From Anncaliia algerae PRA339 (Eukaryota > Microsporidia > Tubulinosematidae): a stretch of 25,461 nt of DNA. The notes below the pieces were generated by a model. It saw only the letters and a program-made list of their open reading frames with translations. It had not been told where the DNA came from and made no database searches. A program made the position numbers and the translations under genes. Shown here in pieces: positions 17,201-25,461 of this stretch. The number at the start of each line of letters is the position of its first letter. The stretch's first letter is position 1. Where the stretch lies: positions 36,106-61,566 of the forward strand of contig KK365140.1 of NCBI GenBank assembly GCA_000385875.2, given 5' to 3'.

Positions 17201-18358
17201 ATGATTAAAATAGAAAGTATTTTGAAACGTTGCTTAAGAAGAAACAAAATTAATGAATTAAACACACTGCAAAAGAACACATTAGAATCAATTTTAGATA
17301 GAAAAAATACACTGATACTTTCACAGACTGGTACCGGTAAAACTCTTTCCTTTGTAATTCCTTTGTTGACGTTATACATAAAAAACAACAGCAGCAAATT
17401 TTTAATTATATCCCCCACAAGAGAATTATCTCTACAAATACAAAAAGTAATTAACATGTTTAAATCTTTAGATTTGAAAATGACTGTTTTAATTGGGGGA
17501 TATAAATATGATGAACAAGTAAAGGAACTTAGCACCAATAGTAGAATCATTATTGGCACTTTAGGGAGATTAAAAGAACATTATGAAAGAGGATGGATCT
17601 TTAATGACGTAGAAATGATTGTATTAGATGAGGTAGATAAATTGCTAGAAAATAACTTCAAAAGTGATTTAGATTATGTGCTGTCTAATTTCAATCCTGA
17701 AACTCAAATAGTTTGTGCAACTGCTACCTATTCTAATGTTGTTTCCGAGTTCTTAAAAGACAAAAAGATTAATACCATTAAAATGATTGATTTTAACGCT
17801 GTTCCATCTGTAATTACTCATAAATTAATATTCGTACCACAAAAATACAAGGAGGCAGGTTTATATGAACTAATTAAGCGATTCACAGATAAAAAAGTTT
17901 TGGTATTTTTCAGTTCATGTCACAAGGTTAAACTTTTTAAGAGATTATTTGATTTACTAAATTTGAATATTACAGAAATCTATGGAGAAATGGATCAAAA
18001 AGAAAGAAAGGCAGCTTTAGAAGAATATAGGAAAACGGGGAAAATTTTTTCTACTGATCTTTTAGCAAGAGGTATAGATTTTGATGTAGATGTAGTTGTA
18101 CATTATGATATGCCAAATAAACCTTGTGTATATGTCCATAGGTCAGGAAGAACAGGAAGAAATGGTAAAGATGGGATGGTTTATAATATAGTTACTCAAT
18201 ATGAAATCAATAAAATATTAAATTATGAAGAAGAGTTAAATATAAAAGTAATTAAGGATGAAATTGATTTAGAGAAATTATCTGATAAACGAGAAGAAAT
18301 TGAAAATCACAAATATACCACTAAAATTGAACTAAAAGAAAAAGAAAGTGAATTATAA
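17201..18358 (+). CDS. DEAD-box ATP-dependent RNA helicase (Rrp3/Dbp8-like)
   Basis: The 385 residues form a minimal two-domain DEAD-box helicase without extensions. Motifs: a Q-motif-like LQ (about 24), Walker A SQTGTGKT (41-48), PTRELS (Ia), GTLGRL (Ib), DEVD (143-146), ATA (III, for SAT), VLVFFSS (IV), STDLLARGIDF (V) and HRSGRTGRNG (313-322). Motif II is DEVD rather than DEAD, keeping the catalytic Asp-Glu. The C-terminal YNIVTQYEI resembles Rrp3/DDX47 and Dbp8, rRNA-processing helicases; this subfamily call is by eye. The frame opens at a TTG (17150), with ATGs at 17168 and 17201. I prefer 17201 because MIKIESILKRCL aligns with the usual start of the Q-motif region and the residues before it are hydrophobic filler; 17168 would add 11 residues. 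Confidence 0.92.
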   Translation: MIKIESILKRCLRRNKINELNTLQKNTLESILDRKNTLILSQTGTGKTLSFVIPLLTLYIKNNSSKFLIISPTRELSLQIQKVINMFKSLDLKMTVLIGGYKYDEQVKELSTNSRIIIGTLGRLKEHYERGWIFNDVEMIVLDEVDKLLENNFKSDLDYVLSNFNPETQIVCATATYSNVVSEFLKDKKINTIKMIDFNAVPSVITHKLIFVPQKYKEAGLYELIKRFTDKKVLVFFSSCHKVKLFKRLFDLLNLNITEIYGEMDQKERKAALEEYRKTGKIFSTDLLARGIDFDVDVVVHYDMPNKPCVYVHRSGRTGRNGKDGMVYNIVTQYEINKILNYEEELNIKVIKDEIDLEKLSDKREEIENHKYTTKIELKEKESEL

Positions 18359-18699
18359 TAAATTTTATTTAATGATTTTTTACTATAAATAAAATAAATT
18401 ATGGATAAATATTTTATGAAGAATAAATACTTGATAGCTATAAAAATAATAATGATGAATGTTATTTTATAAAAATAAGATTAAATTGTTTTTTGCATTA
18501 GGTCTATTCAAGAGCAATGTTTTTTAAAATAAAAATTTTTAAAAAAATATAAAAATAGAAACTTTTAAGTTCTGACCTTAGATACCGGTTACTTAAATAT
18601 CTAGGAATATGTGATAAATTTTAGAGTAAAAATTCATTAGAATCGATAAATACTTTTTAAAAATTTAACCATATAAATAATATTGAATTTATTAATATA

Positions 18700-19450
18700 G
18701 GCTGAGCACTATTGATTGTAGGAATTCTTCCATTTTAAAATCTATAAGATTAAAATTTACTTCCCCTCAAAAAATAACACTTTTTATGGTAATTACGTAG
18801 ATACTTGGTTGATCATGGTTAACTACACAATATTCAATTAATTTTTAAGATTTCAATAAAAAATTATAGACATTAAAATTTATCCATCAATTATATTTAT
18901 GGTTTTGCTTATATGCTAAAATACCCACTGATAAAAATAAACTATTTTTTTCTTGCCTTTTATAGGCTCTTTCTTAAATTTGTCTCTTTAATTTCATATA
19001 AAGTTCTCATCATAGAATAAATCTTCTATCATTAATATGTATTCAATTATTTTAGAAAGATATAATTGATATTTATTGATTACAACACCCTTTTCAAATA
19101 ATTAGAGGAATATTTAGGTTTCTAGTAATAATCTAAGATAAAATATAAAAAATCATTTAAGGATATTTTTCTTTGAGAAATTAAAAGTATCATCATAACA
19201 TCTTATTACCTTATATAACTTCATTAAAATTTGATATAAAAATCGATTGTGACTGTTAGGCGTGATTATGATTAGTTATTTCTTTTTTTAGTCTAAATCA
19301 AAGAGACAAAATAAATTCAAAATCATGAAGGGAAAGTTTAGCCCCATGAAACTTATGTTCTGGATTTTATGTATATTTTAAAGCGTTGTATCATTAGCTA
19401 ATATTTAGGCCAAGGGAAATATTGATATAGCTTAAAAACTTTATTTTAGT
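18700..19450 (-). pseudogene. decayed Merlin/IS1016 (ISXO2-like) transposase
   Basis: The minus strand reads HKFHGAKLSLHDFEFILSL, a TGA where Trp is expected, then FRLKKEIT and ISNFNEVI (19337 down to 19215). This follows the Merlin order 'S.F..sKLsl..il.l.yLW...' to 'W.nFcREV' with near-normal spacing. Further down, in other frames, FKKEPIKGKKKI then QWVF and a stop (W codon 18925-18927) matches 'FgkrKyhrGr....qWVFGG'. CVVNHDQ (about 18815) matches the 'VNHS' signature, followed by MEEFLQSIVLSLY like the C-terminal helix. The interval between WVF and VNH is about half the usual, so a deletion is likely. Multiple stops and frameshifts make it dead. This is the most complete of the Merlin-like fossils here. 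Confidence 0.6.
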
Positions 19451-20979
19451 TACCCATAGAATATATTCTCGATTTTAAATTGAAATTTATGTGATTGTTC
19501 ATTAAAGTAGAATGCTGGTGATCAAAATGTAACTAATTCCTTAATTTATCGTCAAAGATGAATTATTGGATAGGAATATGGGAATAGAATTAGGAGATAT
19601 CAACAACATTGCATTTATCTTTTGACGGGCAGAAATAGAAAATTCATTTTTCATTATGAAAAGAATAATGCTATCCTAACAATATTTTACTATTCGAAAA
19701 TTGGATGAATTTGTGAAGATTTAGAACCAATTCCAATATTTGCACTTTTTATAGAAAAAATAAAATTTTTAGAACGATATATAAAAATATTTAAAATATA
19801 TTCGATCCTTAATGCTCTGAATATATGAACAATATGAAAATGTTATTAAAAACAGAACGAAAATATATAATATATTTACATATACTTTTACCTCAATTAA
19901 AATCGAATTAGGATGTACTAATGAAATTTTCATTTATAATAGGGTAATGGATATTGTAATCTTTATTCATAATTTGGTTTAAAAAAATATAAAGCTTGGT
20001 TTAAACTGCTTAAAGATACATTTTTAAGGAATTTCAGGAAATTTCAAAAACAAACATGCACATAATTTTCTAATATTGTTGTTTGTAGCAATTATATCCG
20101 AAAAAATACCTGTTATCATATTACTACTGTAGAAAAAGTTAATACTGAATCTATTGCCACAAGTTCTTACAAGATTAAATCATAATAAAAAAAGTTTTAT
20201 AAAATTTGTATATAAAGTCTTTTCCTCTTTCTGCTTACAGACATAATATTAATTAGATAAAATAGTTTTTGTAGTGAAGTATTTCTTAAGATATCTATTT
20301 TATGGTTAATTGAAAATCGTGCAAAAATACTAGAACTTGATATTTAAAACATGTCCTTGCGGGCTAGGATTTGTTGATTAGACTGATGAAATAATGTTGA
20401 ATTACAATTATTAAGAGTTAAGGGGTCGAATTACAAAATTAATTTGTTTCTCTATGAATGATTTAAAATAAAAATTCTAAGAATATTTAAAGCATTAATG
20501 CTAACCATAAACATTCTATTATTGTATTTTGTTTTTCGCATATTTATTCCGTAGATTTAATATCAAGGATTCAGTTTAAATTTGATTTTATCTTTAAAAT
20601 AAGAGTTTTGTTTATAAATAAATCTTTTAAAAGTGTGAATTTGTGAGTTTTTTTTTTGAATTTAAAATCAAGCAGTAGAATTTTTTTTCACGGGTATTTT
20701 ATCAACTATAAAAAATATTAGCCATTTAAGCCTTCCTGGGAAATAATTTATAAAAAGGTTTTATTTTCAATGATATCAATAATTTTAGATAAGGAATACA
20801 TAATTTATAAATTTGGTCAAATAACTCTTCTCTTTTTACTATTTATTTAAGTAATTTTAATTTGAATATATCAACATGTATTTTGTACTATGATATTTAT
20901 ATTAATCACTTCCCTTATTTATATTTTCTTTAATTCTTTTCAGTCTTTATTTACTATTTTCAATTAATTTATTGAATGA

Positions 20980-21185
20980 ATTGTGATTTTCTGTGACCAT
21001 CTGCAAAAATAAATAAATAAATATTTCTAAATGATATAACAATCAATTTTTCCTTTATAATAAAATTTTTGATTTGCATGCCAAATCCAGGATTTTTCAA
21101 ATATAGCTTTACCAAAGCATTTTTACAAAAGCTCAAAAAATTTTTCTTTATCTCTGAAGCCTCAAAAAGTTAGAATATTCTATTT
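20980..21185 (-). pseudogene. decayed Merlin/IS1016 (ISXO2-like) transposase fragment
   Basis: A minus-strand frame open for over 60 codons reads SEIKKNFLSFCKNALVKLY, then LKNPGFGMQIKNFIIKEKL. This parallels the Merlin segment 'is.kTi.dW.sFCRn.l' followed by 'nP..iGGpg.iVeIDEsl', which carries the first catalytic Asp; here IDE reads IKE, so the Asp would be lost. The FCK codons are at about 21122-21130 and the FGM codons at 21077-21085. The part after this (FADGHRKSQF) is not recognisable. Open length alone is not significant in this AT-rich DNA; the call rests on motif order. Confidence 0.42.
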
Positions 21186-22110
21186 GTCATATTTATTAAG
21201 CAAAATTGAATAAAATCCAACTAATGGTGCCTAATTAATAAAATATTATTCAGAAGAAAAGCGTATCCATTATTTGTAAAAATATTGGGATACAATTCCT
21301 ATTCGTCTAGAAAATTTATCTATTTATATTCTTTAACTAGTATTTTTAAGCCAAATGACTGTCTAAACTCCTGTATTTTTACTATGGAATATTTTACATT
21401 TGTCTATTTTTTACTATGCAGCTTTTAACACAACTACATATTATCGCCAATTGTATCAACTCCTTTACAAAGATTTTCTATACCCACTTGAATAATCAAA
21501 TTATTTCTGTTTATAAAGTTTCTATACCTCTTTAAATCATCCTTAATATTTTATTTTTCCAACGCGTTTGTACGATGCTTTATATTACCATTACTTTAGG
21601 GACATATTTTTTTGCTTTTTATAAATGAGTCTTGCTCAGTAATTTCCTTTACGGTACTTATTCCTCAGAATCTGCATATCAAGTCTTGTTTTATTTATAA
21701 AAAATATTTGAATATATTACTACCTCATTTTGACGAGAAATTTTACGGGTAGCAAATAATAGTTATACTTTTATAATTTTGTAAAATGAATTTCATTGTT
21801 TAAATATTTATACTAATATGAGCTTAGATCCTAAAATTCAAAAATTATGTTTCTTAGATTTGTATTTAATCTATTTTTTATCTATTAGTTTAATTTTTTA
21901 TTTTGAAATTTGATTTTTTACAAAATTTTTTATATAGTCCATTGTAAAATATCATAGGTATTAAATTATTTGATAAAATACAATTAAGTATTTTCAAGTA
22001 TTAATTTTAAATCAATTAAATAATTCATTTAATTTAATGATAAATTAAAATAAAGATATTTATTCAATAAAAAATATTTTTTTATAAAATTTTTAAATTT
22101 AACCCCATCG

Positions 22111-24876
22111 ATGAACCATCAAGAAATAAGAAATCTTTTTGCGCAAACCATAAGCCCAGATGCTACAAAAAGAAAGAAAGCAGAGGAAGCTCTCTTAGAG
22201 CTAGAAAAAAACGCAAATTTCATACTTTCATTACCACAGTCATACATGAAGGACACAGATCCCACAGTTAAAAAAGTGTCTACCATTTTTTTCAAAAATG
22301 CCATTGAAAGGAACTGGAACCAAGATTTTTTTAGTCAAGCAAAAGAAATGCTTATGGCTAACATTGTTTCTCTGATGATTGAATCTGATCAATCTGTCTT
22401 GAATTATTATCTTACAATTTTAAAGTATATTTTTGAAAATGAGAAAGCGGAAAGTTTAAGTCCTATTTTTGATAAGATTCCAGAGTGCATCTTTAGTGAA
22501 TTTCCAATGCATAATTTTGTTGGTATTAATATTTTACTAACAATTCAAGAGAATGATAATCTTAGATACAATACAGCTATAGTTCATCCAATTGTAAATA
22601 ACTTAGCTCCTAAATCAGCCGAGAAATTAGTATATTACCTAGAAAATAGGAATTATATGATGGCTAAGTTTATTATGAAATATTTTACAAAGTTTGGTAG
22701 GCAATATCAGTCTCCCTCTGTTTATTCCGACATTAATTTTTATCCTATAATCTTTAATTTATGTAAGAAAATTATTTTATTACAGGAGATTGATAATATT
22801 GAGCTTATTAAGTTGGTTAAATGGTCAATGAGGTTTATAAATAAAGGAACAGAAAAGGCATTTAAGAAATTCCATAAGTCACCAGAAATTATTGCTTTAG
22901 TATCGCAAGAGGAAAGCATTAAAGAGGTATACCACTCTGCAAAAGTAATTATTCATAATTACATGGTCAATAATGTTGATTATGAAAAAACAATCTCGGC
23001 TGCTCTTGAATATGTTCTTTTGCTATGCAATAACAAAAAGTATACTCCTATTGTTTTGGAAGATCTTTATTTCTTTATTAACACTTTAATTTTAAAGAAG
23101 TTTACATTTGGAGACAAAGAAGAAATGGATTATGAGGTACCTGATTCATTTTTAAGAGAGAAACACTCATTTTACATCTCAAACTTAAAAAATTTATCAG
23201 GAAACTTTTTAGATGAAGTGGCGAAGAAATTATCTAAAAATGAGACCGAGTTTAACAAATACGTAGATTATTTAAAAAATATTCTTTATAACTTCCTAGT
23301 TAATTCTACGGAAGAAAACGCAAGAATAGCTTACGGTGCACTTCACATGGTAGCAATGTCTTCACATTGGATCATAGAATTCTTAAAAGGAGAAATTTTT
23401 TCATTTCTCAAAGATTTTATATTCCCATTCTTAGGATGCAAATACAATTTCTTACAAGGCCAAGCATGTTACGTACTTCAATACTTCTCGGGAGAAGAAA
23501 TCAACGATGATAGCATTAAAATTGCATTTGAGAATGTTTATAACATGCTTTTAACAGACGATGATATTTTAAAGGTAGATGCAATTCAATGCATTAATTT
23601 TTTCTTTTACAATGAAACAGTAAAGGAGGATTTAAAAAGACTCATTCCCGAAATTATTAAAGTATTGTTAATTTTAAACAACAAATATGATTTAGAAACA
23701 TTAGCAGAGACAAATGAACAGTTGATTGGTAATTATGCAGAGGAAGTAGCGCAGTTTGGTCCATCTTTAGTACAAGCGATTTCAGAAATAGTAAGGAACA
23801 TATTGAGTGGAGAGCATAAAGATAAGATTGATGTTGTTTGTGGTCACTTAAGAACAATTGAAACTCTTTTTAGCACTGTCACCCAAAAGGATATTCTTAT
23901 TTCTATGTTCTCTCAGTTTTATCCTTTGGTTGTTCTTATTCTTGAAAATAATTTTGAGGACTTTTACCAGGAGATAATTGATACACTCTCTTCATTGGTC
24001 TTTAATTTAAAATTTGTTGATGTTACTCTGTGGAATCTCTTTGAGAAAATACTTAGTTTAGATAAGAATCAGCTGTACAACAATGTTTTAGAAATAAGTA
24101 ATCTTATAGAATTATTCATTCAACATGGTAAAAATCATATTTTAAATGAAAACATATTTAAAAATGTAATGAATTTTGTTCAAACAATCTGTTCTCCTTC
24201 ATTGGATGATTTCTTTCAAGATGATTACAATTCAGGATGTAGGATAATTGAATGTTTAATTTTATATTCTGATAATTATTTATCCTATAAGATTGAAGAA
24301 TTTATTAGCATTGTTACCAAAAACAAAGGATTCTTCGAAAAAGATTCTTCTTGTTGGGTTTATTGTTTAAATGTTATCATGCATTGTTACGTTATTAATC
24401 CCGAGATCACTGAGAATGTACTTTATAAAGTAAATTTCTTTAATGATTTCTTAATTAAACTTTATGAAAAAAGAAGGCTATTCAAGAGGGTACATGACAA
24501 AAAGACTGTATTACTCTTCATTGGTTTATTTTCCACTAAAAAATGCATAGAAGTAGACTACTTAAAACTTTCTAAGGTATTTATTAGTTCTCTTAAGACA
24601 TTACCATCAACAATTATTAAAAGAAATACTCTTATGAGTAAAAAGGATGACTATGATCCTGATGATTACCTCTCTAATGAGGATGATATGCTAGAAGAGG
24701 ATATTTACTTCCAGACTAAGTTAGATGAATTTGAACCTTTTAGTTTTATAAAAAAGACATTTGCTAATTTAGAGTCTAATACCATTGGATACAGAATTAT
24801 TCAGTCTCTTGATGAATCTCAAAGAGAAATTATAACAAAGATATTTTCTAGTGAACAGCCAGTACAAATAAAATAA
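22111..24876 (+). CDS. importin-beta family karyopherin, importin-7/8 (Nmd5/Sxm1) type
   Basis: This 921-residue HEAT-repeat nuclear transport receptor probably imports ribosomal proteins or other cargo with Ran-GTP. The N-terminus (MNHQEIRNLFAQTISPDATK, then KKAEEAL) and PTVKKVSTIFFKNAIERNW form the importin-beta N-terminal domain (about 20-75). Mid-protein GQACYVLQYFSGEE (around 450) and a later LAETNEQLIGNYAEEVAQFG match importin-7/8 at the corresponding repeats. Near the end, an acidic patch DDYDPDDYLSNEDD (about 846-859), then DEFEPFSFIKKTFANLE and LDESQREII, matches the importin-7/8 C-terminus. The length is slightly under the ~950-1050 of fungal and animal relatives, as is common in microsporidia. 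The ATG follows CCCC (22103-22106). AATAAA occurs just after the stop. It is intact. Confidence 0.93.
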   Translation: MNHQEIRNLFAQTISPDATKRKKAEEALLELEKNANFILSLPQSYMKDTDPTVKKVSTIFFKNAIERNWNQDFFSQAKEMLMANIVSLMIESDQSVLNYYLTILKYIFENEKAESLSPIFDKIPECIFSEFPMHNFVGINILLTIQENDNLRYNTAIVHPIVNNLAPKSAEKLVYYLENRNYMMAKFIMKYFTKFGRQYQSPSVYSDINFYPIIFNLCKKIILLQEIDNIELIKLVKWSMRFINKGTEKAFKKFHKSPEIIALVSQEESIKEVYHSAKVIIHNYMVNNVDYEKTISAALEYVLLLCNNKKYTPIVLEDLYFFINTLILKKFTFGDKEEMDYEVPDSFLREKHSFYISNLKNLSGNFLDEVAKKLSKNETEFNKYVDYLKNILYNFLVNSTEENARIAYGALHMVAMSSHWIIEFLKGEIFSFLKDFIFPFLGCKYNFLQGQACYVLQYFSGEEINDDSIKIAFENVYNMLLTDDDILKVDAIQCINFFFYNETVKEDLKRLIPEIIKVLLILNNKYDLETLAETNEQLIGNYAEEVAQFGPSLVQAISEIVRNILSGEHKDKIDVVCGHLRTIETLFSTVTQKDILISMFSQFYPLVVLILENNFEDFYQEIIDTLSSLVFNLKFVDVTLWNLFEKILSLDKNQLYNNVLEISNLIELFIQHGKNHILNENIFKNVMNFVQTICSPSLDDFFQDDYNSGCRIIECLILYSDNYLSYKIEEFISIVTKNKGFFEKDSSCWVYCLNVIMHCYVINPEITENVLYKVNFFNDFLIKLYEKRRLFKRVHDKKTVLLFIGLFSTKKCIEVDYLKLSKVFISSLKTLPSTIIKRNTLMSKKDDYDPDDYLSNEDDMLEEDIYFQTKLDEFEPFSFIKKTFANLESNTIGYRIIQSLDESQREIITKIFSSEQPVQIK

Positions 24877-25461
24877 GAAAATAAAGATTATCTTATTAAA
24901 CCTTTACTATTTTTATATAAATTTTAAATTTAATATACTATAAAAACGCTCTAAATGGAAATTTAAAAAAATAATTATTCTTTTAAAATCCTTATTTTTT
25001 TTATAATAAATATTTCATAATTTACCGCTTAATTAAATGCATATTACATAAATTAAAGGTTTTGACACGCATGGAAGTAGAAAAAATCAAGAAGAGAAAG
25101 AACATGAGTAATAGTGAGCAAATGGAATAAGATTGGAAAGATTTAATATATTATCTGCTATTAATATATCAAGATATATTTGGGGATAGATAATCTGTCA
25201 CATATACCCTGCCTGAATACAGTGCGTTCAAGAAAAAATGAGAGCCTCTAAATTTATATAAATTTTGTAATTAAAATATTAATTTTTAGCAATTCAAATT
25301 TTTGCAATGGTGCCTTATAAATAAATTATGTCACGATTTTTTTTAAGTTCCTTTCTTAAAATATTATTGAATTTTTTTCATTTTGTCTCTTTTGGTGTAC
25401 AAAAAAAGGGGACAAAAAGTTTTTTTTTATTTGGGCTGCAAAACAGACGGGCTCTGGAAAA
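24877..25461. other. 3' flank of importin gene with possible ORF debris
   Basis: No intact gene is present. An ATG at 25071 opens a 19-codon plus frame (MEVEKIKKRKNMSNSEQME, TAA at 25128) that continues past stops as DWKDLIYYLLLIYQDIFG and SVTYTLPEYSAFKKK. This protein-like debris has no recognised family and is low confidence. The last ~80 bases are less AT-rich and contain an inverted repeat (separate entry). Confidence 0.5.
25381..25417. repeat. 13-bp inverted repeat near the window end
   Basis: TTTTGTCTCTTTT (25381-25393) pairs with AAAAGGGGACAAA-type sequence at 25405-25417, giving 13 pairs of which two are G-T, around an 11-nt loop. It is followed by a T-run and a short GC-richer segment in which GGGCT occurs twice. 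Confidence 0.45.

Larger units (their letters stand above)
18359..22110. other. 3.75-kb AT-rich intergenic region with two Merlin fossils
   Basis: This is the longest gene-free stretch. Two minus-strand Merlin/IS1016-like transposase remnants were recognised, at about 18700-19450 and 20980-21185 (separate entries). A GC-richer patch near 20340-20430 shows short open runs on both strands but no family signal. The rest, including 21200-22090 with many homopolymer runs, holds nothing I can support. The importin promoter must lie at the right end. Confidence 0.6.

Noticed and set aside
20120-20400. 48-codon stop-free run on the minus strand
   Set aside because: At this AT content runs of that length are expected several times by chance, and no family motif is visible.
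20415-20432. GGGGTCGAATTAC resembling a tRNA T-arm
   Set aside because: No acceptor, D or anticodon stems can be paired around it.
21200-21760. Basic, Tyr-rich minus-strand translation suggesting another transposase
   Set aside because: Stops are as frequent as, or more frequent than, random expectation in that frame and no ordered motif set appears.

Overview
The window looks like nuclear DNA of a microsporidian with a large, very AT-rich genome. The coding sequences are short, compact versions of eukaryotic proteins (RHO1, MUS81, RPS23, RPN10, an importin-7/8 type karyopherin, a DEAD-box helicase, an Msy-type MscS channel). Several start codons follow a C-rich triplet, as is typical of microsporidia, and the only intron seen is a short one in a ribosomal protein gene, with the branch point fused to the 3' splice site. 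The species cannot be named from sequence alone. The low gene density and roughly 20-25% GC spacers fit expanded genomes such as that of Edhazardia (inference).

Layout. Minus-strand RHO1 is followed at 24 bp by a small histone-fold gene (1.5-2.4 kb). MUS81 lies on plus (5.2-6.8 kb). A WD40-like protein is on minus (9.1-9.8 kb). RPS23 (minus, with intron) and RPN10 (plus) diverge across an intergenic region holding a 210-base assembly gap. Three plus-strand genes follow in tandem (14.4-18.4 kb): an MscS channel, an acidic protein of unknown function and a DEAD-box helicase. A 921-residue importin closes the coding part (22.1-24.9 kb).

The long spacers (about 0.9-3.8 kb) are not empty. Read on the minus strand they hold stop-ridden but recognisable DDE transposase remains. 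One is a Tc1/IS630-type element with DD34E spacing (3.2-4.1 kb). At least three and perhaps four are Merlin/IS1016 (ISXO2-like) remains (0-0.46, about 7.96-8.12, 18.7-19.4 and 21.0-21.2 kb). One is a piggyBac-like fragment (13.3-13.7 kb). Much of the spacer DNA is therefore best read as a graveyard of cut-and-paste transposons drifting toward AT.

The genes do not form one pathway. They are housekeeping functions: translation (RPS23), probable ribosome biogenesis (helicase), proteolysis (RPN10), nuclear import, Rho signalling, DNA repair (MUS81), probable chromatin/replication (histone-fold protein) and osmotic sensing (MscS). I found no defence system, CRISPR array, tRNA or rRNA gene. The observations most worth checking are the RPS23 intron, the apparently frame-shifted prenylation site of RHO1, and the transposon fossils.
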